Assembly (NCBI GenBank): GCA_021793935.1
Contig: JAJYRV010000070.1
Coordinates: 1-8,616 of the forward strand
Direction: 5' to 3'
From: Actinomycetes bacterium
Lineage (GTDB): Bacteria > Actinomycetota > Actinomycetes > Actinomycetales > Beutenbergiaceae
DNA: 8,616 nt
A program made the translations under genes and the position numbers. Under the pieces are notes generated by a model, which had not been told where the DNA came from, did no database searches, and saw nothing but the letters and a program-made list of their open reading frames with translations. Each line of letters begins with the position of its first letter. Position 1 is the stretch's first letter. Below, piece after piece: positions 1-6,216 of this stretch.

Positions 1-1002
1 GGCGATTCCATTGAGCAGTTCGCGCAGGGTCTCTCGAGCGCCGAATCTGGGGCGCCAGCCCAGCTCCCGCTGCGCTCTGGAGGAGTCCATGACCGGCACG
101 TTCATCGCCATGTCCACCCACCCGGGATCGGCCGCGATCGCCCGTGCTTTCCATCCCAGGGCCACAGCGCGGCGTACTATCCGCGGGTCGATCTCCCACA
201 GTCGGCCGTGGTCGACCTCTTCAGCGAGATCAGCGGTGCTCAACACCTCATCAGCAGCGATATTGAATGCTCCCGGCGCGCGGGTGAGGAGCACGCGCCG
301 GTACGCGTCGGCGACGTCGGCCCCATGCACCGCCTGCACCCGCAACCCGGCGGGCACCGGCAAGAGCGGAAGCACCCCCGGCCGCAGCAGCCGCGGCGGC
401 AGGGCGGGCCCGATGAAAAGTCGCAAAACTTCCGAGGCGGCATCGGCGTCGAAGATGAGCGCTGGGCGCAACCGGGCGACGGCGAGCCCGCGCGCCTCGG
501 CGTAGTCGAGCGCCTGCTCCTGGGCCGCCTTGTCGACGGAATAGTGCGAGCCGCTGATCCCGCCCGTTGGCCATGTTTCATCCCGGGGGTGATTCCCGTG
601 AGCGGGGGAGTAGGCGCCGACGGAGGATGCCGCCACGATTCGGGGCACGCCCGCGCGCAGGCAGGCGCGAATCACGCGCCACGTTCCGGCGACGTTGGTG
701 CGCCGGAGCACCGAGCGGTGGCGGTTGGGTTGGATCTGCCACGCGAGGTGTACCACCGCGTCCGCTCCCGCAATCGCCTCGCTGAGGCGGTTGACGAGGA
801 GATTCTCCGCATGGGCGTCGACGACGGGCAAGCTGATATCGATCTGTTCCCAGCGGACCCCGTCGTATGCGGGCGCGGGTGGACGGTGCGGGGGCACGCG
901 GCGCGCAACCCCGACGATCTCGGTCACGGCGGGCTCGTCGTGGAGTGTGTGGAGGAGAGCGGTGCCCGCATTTCCGCTTGCTCCGATGATCGCGATCCGC
1001 AT
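1..1002 (-). CDS. NAD-dependent epimerase/dehydratase family protein (extended SDR), C-terminus cut by window edge
   Basis: The frame is open from ATG at 1002 to the left edge, giving 334 residues without a stop, so the 3' end lies outside the window. The N-terminus starts MRIAIIGASGNAG, a Rossmann strand with the GxxGxxG nucleotide-binding motif (G7, G10, G13) typical of extended short-chain dehydrogenases. A segment AGADAVVHLAW follows the usual fourth strand. SSVGAYSP (S126/S127) supplies the active-site serine, and YSVDK (Y154, K158) is the YxxxK catalytic pair. The C-terminal part reads ELGWRPRFGARETLRELL, the familiar ending of NAD-dependent epimerase/dehydratase proteins, so little more than the last few residues is missing. 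Known of the family: NAD(P)-dependent oxidation, reduction or epimerisation, often of nucleotide sugars. The substrate here cannot be told. The start is 18 nt after the stop of the dehydrogenase gene, so the two are probably co-transcribed. A G-rich stretch precedes the start, but no strong Shine-Dalgarno sequence. Confidence 0.92.
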   Translation of the reverse strand, partial: MRIAIIGASGNAGTALLHTLHDEPAVTEIVGVARRVPPHRPPAPAYDGVRWEQIDISLPVVDAHAENLLVNRLSEAIAGADAVVHLAWQIQPNRHRSVLRRTNVAGTWRVIRACLRAGVPRIVAASSVGAYSPAHGNHPRDETWPTGGISGSHYSVDKAAQEQALDYAEARGLAVARLRPALIFDADAASEVLRLFIGPALPPRLLRPGVLPLLPVPAGLRVQAVHGADVADAYRRVLLTRAPGAFNIAADEVLSTADLAEEVDHGRLWEIDPRIVRRAVALGWKARAIAADPGWVDMAMNVPVMDSSRAQRELGWRPRFGARETLRELLNGIA

Positions 1003-1020
1003 GCCAGCCACCCGCCTGCC

Positions 1021-2226
1021 CTATCGTCCGCCGGAAGGATCAAGCACGACCTTGATCGCGCCGTCGTGCTTGTGCTGAAACATCTCGTAGGCCTCCGGCG
1101 CCGACTCCAACGGCAGCCGGTGCGTGCGCAGGTCGAGCACGCTCAGGGGATCGGCCCCGCCGGTCAGTAGCGGCATGATCTCGGGAATCCACCGGTGCAC
1201 ATTCGCCTGCCCCATCCGAAGCGTCACCTGTTTATCGAAAAGGGTGAGCATCGGCATCGGGTCCACCGCCCCGCCATACACCCCGGAGATCGAAATCGTC
1301 CCGCCCCGGCGCACCATCGCGATGGCAGAGTGCAACGCGGCGAGCCGGTCGACTCCAGCCGAGGTGAAAACGGACTTCGCGAGCGCGTCGGGCAGCAATC
1401 CCGCTACCGTTTGCGCCCCCTGCGCGAAGGGTGATCCGTGTGCCTCCATCCCCACCGCGTCGATCACGCTGTCCGCGCCGCGCCCGGTCGCGTCCCACAC
1501 CTGCTCCACGACGTCTTCGTCGAGGTCGAGCGTGGTGATCCCGTGTTGCTCCGCGAGCCGGCGGCGTTCGGGCACCGGATCGATTCCGATCACCGTATCG
1601 GCGCCCCGAAACGCGGCGATCCGGGCCGCCATCTGCCCGATCGGGCCCAGCCCCAGGACGGCGACGGTGCCGCCGGAGGGGACGCTCGCGTAATCTACGG
1701 CCTGCCACGCCGTGGGGAGAACATCTGAAAGGTAGAGATACCGCTCGTCCGGTTCGCCGTCGTCGGGAACGATGACCGGCCCGACGTCGGCATACGGCAC
1801 GCGTAGGAACTCCGCCTGTCCGCCGGGAACCTGGCCGTAGAGTTTCGTATACCCGAAGAGGGCGGCACCAGTTTCGGGGAGCGCCGGGTCGCGGTTCTTC
1901 TTCGCAGTTGTCTCACATTGAGTGTGGAGTCCGCGGGTGCACATCCAGCACTTTCCGCACGCGATGACGAACGGAACGACCACTCGGTCGCCTCGGCGCA
2001 GGCCGGTTACCTCGGATCCGACCTCCTCCACGATCCCTATCGCTTCGTGGCCGAGGATGTCGCCGGCGTCGAGGAACGGGCCGAGCACTTTGTACAAGTG
2101 CAGGTCGGAGCCGCAGATCGCCGTCGAGGTCACCCGGATTATTGCGTCCGTAGGGTGGATGATGCTCGGATCGGGGCAGTCCTCCACGGAGACGGTCTGC
2201 GTGCCTTGCCACGTCAGTGCGCGCAT
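1021..2226 (-). CDS. Zinc-dependent alcohol dehydrogenase, formaldehyde-dehydrogenase-like MDR subfamily
   Basis: This 401-residue cytosolic medium-chain dehydrogenase is full length. The N-terminal GroES-like domain carries the catalytic zinc ligands C38 (in ICGSDLHLY), H60/E61 (GHEAIGIVEEVG) and probably D168 (LSDVLPTAWQAV). The structural zinc lobe is intact: C90, C93, C96 and C104 in a CX2CX2CX7C pattern. The Rossmann domain has GLGPIG at 192-197, and D216 at the end of the second strand favours NAD over NADP. The DVLPTAW motif, the long insert at about 105-135 and the overall length resemble the glutathione-independent FDH-like subfamily. Known members oxidise alcohols or aldehydes; the actual substrate is unknown. 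ATG at 2226 is preceded by GGAG with a 6-nt spacer. That Shine-Dalgarno sequence lies inside the last codons of the upstream small gene, whose stop is 3 nt before this start, so translational coupling is likely. The SDR gene follows 18 nt downstream. Confidence 0.96.
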   Translation of the reverse strand: MRALTWQGTQTVSVEDCPDPSIIHPTDAIIRVTSTAICGSDLHLYKVLGPFLDAGDILGHEAIGIVEEVGSEVTGLRRGDRVVVPFVIACGKCWMCTRGLHTQCETTAKKNRDPALPETGAALFGYTKLYGQVPGGQAEFLRVPYADVGPVIVPDDGEPDERYLYLSDVLPTAWQAVDYASVPSGGTVAVLGLGPIGQMAARIAAFRGADTVIGIDPVPERRRLAEQHGITTLDLDEDVVEQVWDATGRGADSVIDAVGMEAHGSPFAQGAQTVAGLLPDALAKSVFTSAGVDRLAALHSAIAMVRRGGTISISGVYGGAVDPMPMLTLFDKQVTLRMGQANVHRWIPEIMPLLTGGADPLSVLDLRTHRLPLESAPEAYEMFQHKHDGAIKVVLDPSGGR

Positions 2227-2229
2227 GTG

Positions 2230-2391
2230 TTACTCCGGTTGGGTGGGGGAGGGCTCGGTGGTCTCATCGTCCTCGCCCTCGGCCTGGGAAGTGCGGGGCC
2301 GTTTGCTCGCGAGCTGTTCGGGGTCGGAGTCAGAATCCTCGTGCGGGTCGTACGGCTCTTCGGACGGGGTGGGGTGTTTTTTCTCAGCCAT
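2230..2391 (-). CDS. Small acidic, probably disordered protein (53 aa), coupled to the dehydrogenase gene
   Basis: I do not recognise this protein. The frame runs from ATG at 2391 to TAA at 2230-2232. It encodes 53 residues beginning MAEKKHPTPSEEPYDP and ending EPSPTQPE. It is rich in Asp, Glu, Pro and Ser, has no hydrophobic stretch and no cysteine, and should be disordered and cytosolic. Three points support real coding. Third codon positions are mostly G or C. The stop lies 3 nt before the dehydrogenase ATG, with the dehydrogenase Shine-Dalgarno inside its last codons. An in-frame TGA just upstream limits the start to this ATG. Against it, the GAGG upstream sits only about 2 nt from the ATG, which is closer than usual. 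A GTG-started frame over the same bases (61 codons, basic and Arg/Pro-rich) is the alternative. I judge it a shadow because it overruns into the dehydrogenase start. Function could be an accessory or regulatory peptide; nothing in the sequence decides this. Confidence 0.6.
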   Translation of the reverse strand: MAEKKHPTPSEEPYDPHEDSDSDPEQLASKRPRTSQAEGEDDETTEPSPTQPE

Positions 2392-2486
2392 GCCCTCACG
2401 GTCTCAAGGCGGGGCAGGCTTGCCTAGTGGGTTGCGGATCCCGGCCAAGAGGGGGAAACTGGGTCGGTTTTCTGGTGGGCGGTGGG

Positions 2487-3350
2487 CTACCGCGTGAGCA
2501 ACACGATGCCGCTGAGCACGATGCTTGCCCCGATCAAACGCCGAAGAGGGCGCTCTTCTCGGTAGACGAGCCAGCCGATGAGGGCGCCGAAGATGATGGA
2601 GACTTCTCGCACGGGTGCGACGATGGAGATGGGTGCCGTTTTTTGCGCGGTGAGCACGAGGATGTAGCCAAGTGGCCACAACAGCGCGACGGCGATGATC
2701 CGCAATGAGTTAGCACGCAGGGCCTGCGCGTGCTGCCGCTTCGCCCGGGTCCGCAGCGCGAATGGGGTGAGAAGGAGGGCCTGAGTTGTGAGCGCGAGCG
2801 TGAAATAGGGGAGCGGTTCGAAATTCCAGACGGTGACGGCGCGGTTGTCCCACAGGGTGTAGGAGGCGATCGTGATGCCCGTTGCTACCCCGTAGAGCAG
2901 GCCCGGATTGAACCAGTGCACCCGCCGGTTCGCGCCGGTCGCGACGAGGAGGATCCCCGCGAGCACGATGAGCGCGCCCGCAAGCGCGATGGGCTGTGGG
3001 CGTTCCCCGATGACTCCTAGAGCGACGATCATCGTCAGTAGTGGCCCCACCCCGCGCGCGGTCGGGTATACGACCCCGAGGTCCCCTTTCGTGTACGCCG
3101 TCTGCAGCGTGAGGAGATACCCGACGTGCAGCACGCCGGAAATCACTGGTGCAAGGGCCATGCCTGCGCTTTCCGGCCAGCCGTTGCGATAGAGGAACAC
3201 CGCCGTGATCGGCAGGAGGAGGGCCGAGGCGACGACGAGGTACGCCCACACGAACACGTACGGGTTGCCCGTGGCCGACTTCGCGATGGCGTTCCAGACC
3301 GCGTGCGAGATGGCGGCGATGAGAAGCAGCGCCAGCGCAAAGGGCTCCAT
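2487..3350 (-). CDS. DMT superfamily transporter (two EamA domains)
   Basis: This 287-residue integral membrane protein has about ten hydrophobic helices and almost no soluble loops, the usual size for the EamA branch of the drug/metabolite transporter superfamily. An internal duplication is visible. GERPQPIALAGALIVLAGIL (about 115-134) matches REERPLRRLIGASIVLSGIV (about 265-284), each being the last helix of one five-helix half. The first helix carries the SHAVWNAIAK signature (15-24), shared by a DMT subgroup with a HAxWN motif. GDLGVVYPTARG (89-100) and APISIVAPVREVSIIFGALI (239-258) are the typical fourth-helix regions of each half. Known members export or import small metabolites such as amino acids or drugs; the substrate here is unknown. 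ATG at 3350 is preceded by AAGG with a short spacer. It lies 56 nt after the response-regulator stop, with no clear terminator in between, so read-through from the two-component genes is possible. The 95 bases between its stop and the small gene show no convincing terminator. Confidence 0.93.
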   Translation of the reverse strand: MEPFALALLLIAAISHAVWNAIAKSATGNPYVFVWAYLVVASALLLPITAVFLYRNGWPESAGMALAPVISGVLHVGYLLTLQTAYTKGDLGVVYPTARGVGPLLTMIVALGVIGERPQPIALAGALIVLAGILLVATGANRRVHWFNPGLLYGVATGITIASYTLWDNRAVTVWNFEPLPYFTLALTTQALLLTPFALRTRAKRQHAQALRANSLRIIAVALLWPLGYILVLTAQKTAPISIVAPVREVSIIFGALIGWLVYREERPLRRLIGASIVLSGIVLLTR

Positions 3351-3406
3351 GCAACCTTGAGCCTACTGGCCACCGCGTCGATATTTCGCGCAATCGTGCC
3401 GCGTAC

Positions 3407-4066
3407 TCACGTTTCCTGGGTGAGTCTCCTCTGGGCGAGTTCGACGCGGGAGGTCGCGCCGGTCTTCGCGTATAGCGAGCCGACGTGGGTCTTGACGGTC
3501 GTGATACCAATTCCGAGCGCGCTCGCGATCTGTTTATTGCTCTCTCCGAGCACGAGCCGTTCCCACACCTGCCGCTCCCGCTCCGTCAATTCCGGAAGTG
3601 GGGGCGGTGGCTCCGCCGACGTCGAAGCCGCGGTCGACGTTGCCCTCGTATACCGGTCGATCACGCCCGCGGTGATCGCCGGGTCGAGTACGTGCCGGTT
3701 CGCCGCGACATGGCGGACCGCGAGTACGAGTTCGGCACCTGACGTCGTCTTTAATAAAAATCCGTGCGCGCCGGCGGCGAGAGCAGAGGAGATGAGATCG
3801 TCGGAGTCGAAGGTGGTGAGTACCAGGACGCGCGTCGGGGTTCCGGCGGTGATGCGTTCGGTAGCCCAAATCCCGTCCTTCCCCGGCATACGGAGGTCAA
3901 CGAGCGCGACGTCGGGGGAATGCTCCACGCACAGGGTGAGCGCTTCGAAGCCGTCCGCCGCATGGCCAACCACCTCGATCCCGGGGTCCGTGCTCAAGAT
4001 TGCCGCAACTCCGCTCCGCACCGGTTCGTGATCGTCGGCGATGATGACGCGCACTCCTTCAGCCAC
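3407..4066 (-). CDS. Two-component response regulator, NarL/LuxR family
   Basis: I chose GTG at 4066, giving 219 residues. It is preceded by AAGGAG with a 5-nt spacer, and the receiver domain begins at once (VRVIIADDHEPVRSG). A longer open frame upstream only reads the kinase's coding sequence in another phase. The receiver domain (about 1-120) has the acidic pair D11/D12, phosphoacceptor D57 in LVDLRMPGKDG, switch threonine T84 and lysine K105 in GFLLK. A Pro/Ser/Thr-rich linker (about 139-157) joins it to a GerE-type helix-turn-helix (about 158-215: LTERERQVWERL, SNKQIASALGI, TTVKTHVGSLYAKTGATSR), which is complete. The protein should dimerise on phosphorylation and bind an inverted repeat in DNA. 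It overlaps the kinase gene by 8 nt (4059-4066), so the two are translationally coupled. Targets are not shown by the sequence; the inverted repeat at 5287-5304 is a candidate. Confidence 0.96.
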   Translation of the reverse strand: MAEGVRVIIADDHEPVRSGVAAILSTDPGIEVVGHAADGFEALTLCVEHSPDVALVDLRMPGKDGIWATERITAGTPTRVLVLTTFDSDDLISSALAAGAHGFLLKTTSGAELVLAVRHVAANRHVLDPAITAGVIDRYTRATSTAASTSAEPPPPLPELTERERQVWERLVLGESNKQIASALGIGITTVKTHVGSLYAKTGATSRVELAQRRLTQET

Positions 4067-5240
4067 GGAGACTCCTTTCTGGAAGGACGATCGCGGTGCG
4101 CCACGTCGCTCCGCCGCTGAACCCGCCGCTAGGTTCTCCACCAGAATCCTCCCCAAGCCCGGCGCCGGTGCCCGCGATGAGCTCCCCGCCGATGCTTTCG
4201 AGCAGCTTCCGCGCCCCCACCAGGCCGGATCCGCCGCTGATCTCCCCGCCGGTAGGCGGTGAGTTCGAAACTGCATTCGAGACGGTCAGCTTTTCTTCGT
4301 CAATTTCGACGGAGATGTCTCCGCTGCCGTGCTTCACCGCGTTCGCGATGGCTTCCGTGAGTACGCGGGCGAGGACGCCGGACTGCAATGAGCCGAACGA
4401 GGCGAGGCGGTGCTCGAGCGCTGGGCGATCGGGAACCCACGTGAGTTCCCGCCCCGTGGGGAGGAGATGGTCGAGTGTGAGCGTTGCCGGCGCCGCCTCT
4501 CCGTCCGCGCCGGGGGCAGCGCTGAGCACGTCGATGAGGTTGCGCAGTTCTGTATGCGCGTGATCGGTGCCGGCCTTCGCCTTCGCGAGTGTTTCAAGAA
4601 CCTTCATTGCATCGCGCTCGGGCGAGGCGCACAGGAGCTTCGCCGCTTCGATATGTAGTCCCGCCACGGCGATGTGATTGGCGACGAGATCGTGCAGGTC
4701 ATGGGCGATCCGTTCCTGCAGGTCGACCTGCTCCCGGTAGTGCCGGGCGAGGAGATCGGCACTGGTCCGGGCGCGTTCACTGCGCACGTTCCAACCCCAG
4801 ATCGCAGATATCGCGATGATCAGTGCCCATTGCGCGCTGAGTTCATAGACCCCGGCCCTGGGTCGGGTGAAGATCAACGTGAGCAAGCATGCGGCGGTGA
4901 CGACGATCGTCACCTTGAGCGTCAACCGCAGCCGCGCATCCGAACTGTACTTCACGGCGGCATAGATGAGGTCGGTGAATGCGACGATGACGCCCACGGT
5001 TCCGCCGTGAAGAACATCGACGACGACGATCGGTACAGCAAGGGCCAGCGTAAGAGTGGGTGCGCGGGAGCGGAACATGGCGAGCACGATGAGGCCCACA
5101 AGCGTAAGGACGGCGGCTGTGACGCTCGGTGGGAACACGGCGATGCCGGACCATACCGGATGGATCCCGAGCGCGATCGCCGCGAGACCGACCGCGAGCC
5201 AGATCGCCGCAACCGCGAGGTCGCGTTTGACAGACACCAT
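4059..5240 (-). CDS. Membrane sensor histidine kinase (HisKA_3 type), partner of the LuxR-type regulator
   Basis: This 393-residue kinase begins at ATG 5240, preceded by AAGGAG with a 4-nt spacer. The N-terminal 150 residues hold five or six hydrophobic helices (about 9-27, 33-54, 62-97, 107-125, 134-150) with very short loops and no large extracellular domain, so it probably senses the membrane or something within it. A helical linker leads to the HisKA_3 dimerisation domain, with ERIAHDLHD placing the phosphoacceptor at H183. The ATP-binding domain has the N-box TEAIANAVKHG (N300). In place of the canonical DxGxG motif of the G1 box it reads VSNAVSNSPP (about 320-329), followed by GGSGLVGARKLLESIGG (336-352). 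A glycine-rich stretch (357-378) then comes before the final strand TWRTAIVLP; it is longer than I would expect. Variant G1 boxes occur in actinobacterial kinases of this class, so activity is still likely. The signal is unknown. The gene is the first of the leftward cluster. Confidence 0.95.
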   Translation of the reverse strand: MVSVKRDLAVAAIWLAVGLAAIALGIHPVWSGIAVFPPSVTAAVLTLVGLIVLAMFRSRAPTLTLALAVPIVVVDVLHGGTVGVIVAFTDLIYAAVKYSSDARLRLTLKVTIVVTAACLLTLIFTRPRAGVYELSAQWALIIAISAIWGWNVRSERARTSADLLARHYREQVDLQERIAHDLHDLVANHIAVAGLHIEAAKLLCASPERDAMKVLETLAKAKAGTDHAHTELRNLIDVLSAAPGADGEAAPATLTLDHLLPTGRELTWVPDRPALEHRLASFGSLQSGVLARVLTEAIANAVKHGSGDISVEIDEEKLTVSNAVSNSPPTGGEISGGSGLVGARKLLESIGGELIAGTGAGLGEDSGGEPSGGFSGGATWRTAIVLPERSLRG

Positions 5241-5286
5241 TGCGCTCCTTCTTGCACCAATCTATCGCGGCGCGGCGGGCCACGAC

Positions 5287-5304
5287 CTCATTCGATCGAA
5301 GGAG
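5287..5304. promoter_or_regulatory. Near-perfect 18-bp inverted repeat in the divergent promoter region (candidate operator)
   Basis: The sequence CTCATTCGATCGAAGGAG pairs at 8 of 9 positions around its centre and contains the perfect 10-bp palindrome TTCGATCGAA (5291-5300). It sits between the divergent kinase and membrane-protein genes, 47 bp from the kinase start and 57 bp from the other start. It overlaps a possible minus-strand -10 box (TCGAAT, plus coordinates 5290-5295) with a TTGGCT -35 box 17 bp away (5313-5318). LuxR-type regulators commonly bind inverted repeats of about this size, so autoregulation by the neighbouring regulator is a reasonable guess. The GGAG half also resembles a Shine-Dalgarno sequence, so part of the symmetry may be chance. 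Confidence 0.4.
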
Positions 5305-5360
5305 AGCCAAGTAGCCAAGGGGAGGAGGCGCCGTCCATACGCACAACAAACAATGAGGAT

Positions 5361-5936
5361 ATGAACATCGTCCTGGTTGGAATCCTGATCAGCGAGATCG
5401 GGTTCTGGGTACTTCTCGGCGCTGGGCTCGTTGCCCGCTACCTGCTGCGTAAGAACCGGTTGTCGGCGGTGCTGCTGCTCGGGATGCCCGTGCTCGACGT
5501 GGTGCTCTTGACCCTGCTGACGTGGGACATGCTCATCAACGATGCAACCGCGACCTTCAGCCACGGACTCGGCGCCGTTTACCTGGGCTTCACGATCGCG
5601 TTCGGGCGCTCAATTATTGCCCGGGTGGACGAGTGGTTCGCCCACCGGTTCGCTTCAGGGCCGCGGCCGGCGACGATCCCCAAGCACGGGCGGCAGCGGG
5701 TCAGGCATGAGTGGCGAGAGTGGGGCAAGATGCTCGTTTGCGCCGCAATCTCAGTGGGAGTTCTCGGCGCGATCATCCTCATCGTGAACGATCCCGCACG
5801 CACGGAGGAGCTCTACGCCTGGCTCGCCCGGGTAGGGGTGGTGACGGCGGCGTGGTTCTTGGGCTGGCCTGTATGGGCGAGTGTCGAGTACCTGTTTAAA
5901 GGCGACCCATCTCCACAAGCAGAACCCCACCCATGA
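5361..5936 (+). CDS. Multi-pass membrane protein of unknown function
   Basis: I do not assign this 191-residue protein to a named family. Five hydrophobic segments are visible (about 4-27, 34-54, 68-86, 123-142, 157-178). A basic loop lies between the third and fourth (about 94-119, including PRPATIPKHGRQRVRHEWRE). The C-terminal tail is short and proline-rich (GDPSPQAEPHP). Possible functional residues inside the membrane region are W55, D56, D75 does not apply here, D90 and E91 near the end of the third segment, and E176. ATG at 5361 is the first plausible start. GAGG precedes it but only 2 nt away, so initiation may be weak or leaderless; the same frame stays open far upstream only as a shadow of the kinase gene. 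It is transcribed divergently from the two-component system, which makes it a plausible target or sensor partner (inference). Its last 41 nt overlap the end of the second SMR gene on the other strand. Confidence 0.82.
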   Translation: MNIVLVGILISEIGFWVLLGAGLVARYLLRKNRLSAVLLLGMPVLDVVLLTLLTWDMLINDATATFSHGLGAVYLGFTIAFGRSIIARVDEWFAHRFASGPRPATIPKHGRQRVRHEWREWGKMLVCAAISVGVLGAIILIVNDPARTEELYAWLARVGVVTAAWFLGWPVWASVEYLFKGDPSPQAEPHP

Positions 5937-6216
5937 TGAGCGCGACGCCGAGGGCCATCACCCACGTGAACGGTTCGTTGAAAAGGAACTTGCCGAGGAT
6001 CGCCGTCAACGCGACCCCGGCCGCCGTCCAGACGCCGTAGGCGACCGAAAGCGGCATCCCGGCGGAGAGGGAGAGGCTCAGCAACACGAAAGCCACGACG
6101 TACCCAGTGGCGACGAGACCGTACCACGCGCGCTGTGAACTGACGGCCATGCGCAGGGAGAGCGCGGCGACCACCTCACAGGCGATGGCGATACCCAGAT
6201 AGACCCACGCGATCAC
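5896..6216 (-). CDS. SMR family efflux subunit, second gene of a pair
   Basis: This 106-residue protein has the four helices and exact length of small multidrug resistance transporters. The essential membrane carboxylate is E14 (AIACEVVAALSLR), and Y60 and W63 (SVAYGVWTAAG) fall at the same positions as in EmrE. GKFLFNEPFTW matches the loop before helix 4. There is no tryptophan two or three residues after E14, which argues against the guanidinium (Gdx) subtype and for the Qac-like type. Basic residues lie mainly in loops 1 and 3 (R22, R29, K76), with one at the C-terminus (R105). By the positive-inside rule this predicts termini outside. The GTG start overlaps the TGA stop of the preceding SMR gene as GTGA, with AGGTGA upstream as ribosome site. 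It probably forms a heterodimer with that partner and exports cationic compounds in exchange for protons. The substrate is unknown. Confidence 0.95.
   Translation of the reverse strand: MIAWVYLGIAIACEVVAALSLRMAVSSQRAWYGLVATGYVVAFVLLSLSLSAGMPLSVAYGVWTAAGVALTAILGKFLFNEPFTWVMALGVALIMGGVLLVEMGRL

Noticed and set aside
208..1170. Long plus-strand open frame of 320 codons
   Set aside because: It lies antisense to the SDR gene, whose minus-strand frame shows clear Rossmann and YxxxK motifs. The plus-strand translation has no recognisable domain.
2214..2399. Basic Arg/Pro-rich 61-codon frame from GTG on the minus strand
   Set aside because: It overlaps the 53-codon acidic frame and overruns the dehydrogenase start. 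The acidic frame has better third-position bias and fits the coupled layout.
2392..2486. Possible terminator between transporter and small gene
   Set aside because: Only weak 4-bp stems (such as GGCA/TGCC) are present, with no T-run after them.
3126..4031. Plus-strand frame of 301 codons across transporter and regulator
   Set aside because: It spans two confident minus-strand genes and their intergenic gap and has no domain; it is a high-GC shadow.
4067..4276. N-terminal extension of the response regulator to ATG 4276
   Set aside because: The extra 70 codons re-read kinase coding sequence in another phase. The GTG at 4066 has an excellent Shine-Dalgarno sequence and is followed at once by the receiver domain.
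4674..5360. Upstream part of the plus-strand frame that ends at 5936
   Set aside because: It is antisense to the kinase gene and charged or low-complexity in translation. The membrane protein starts at 5361.
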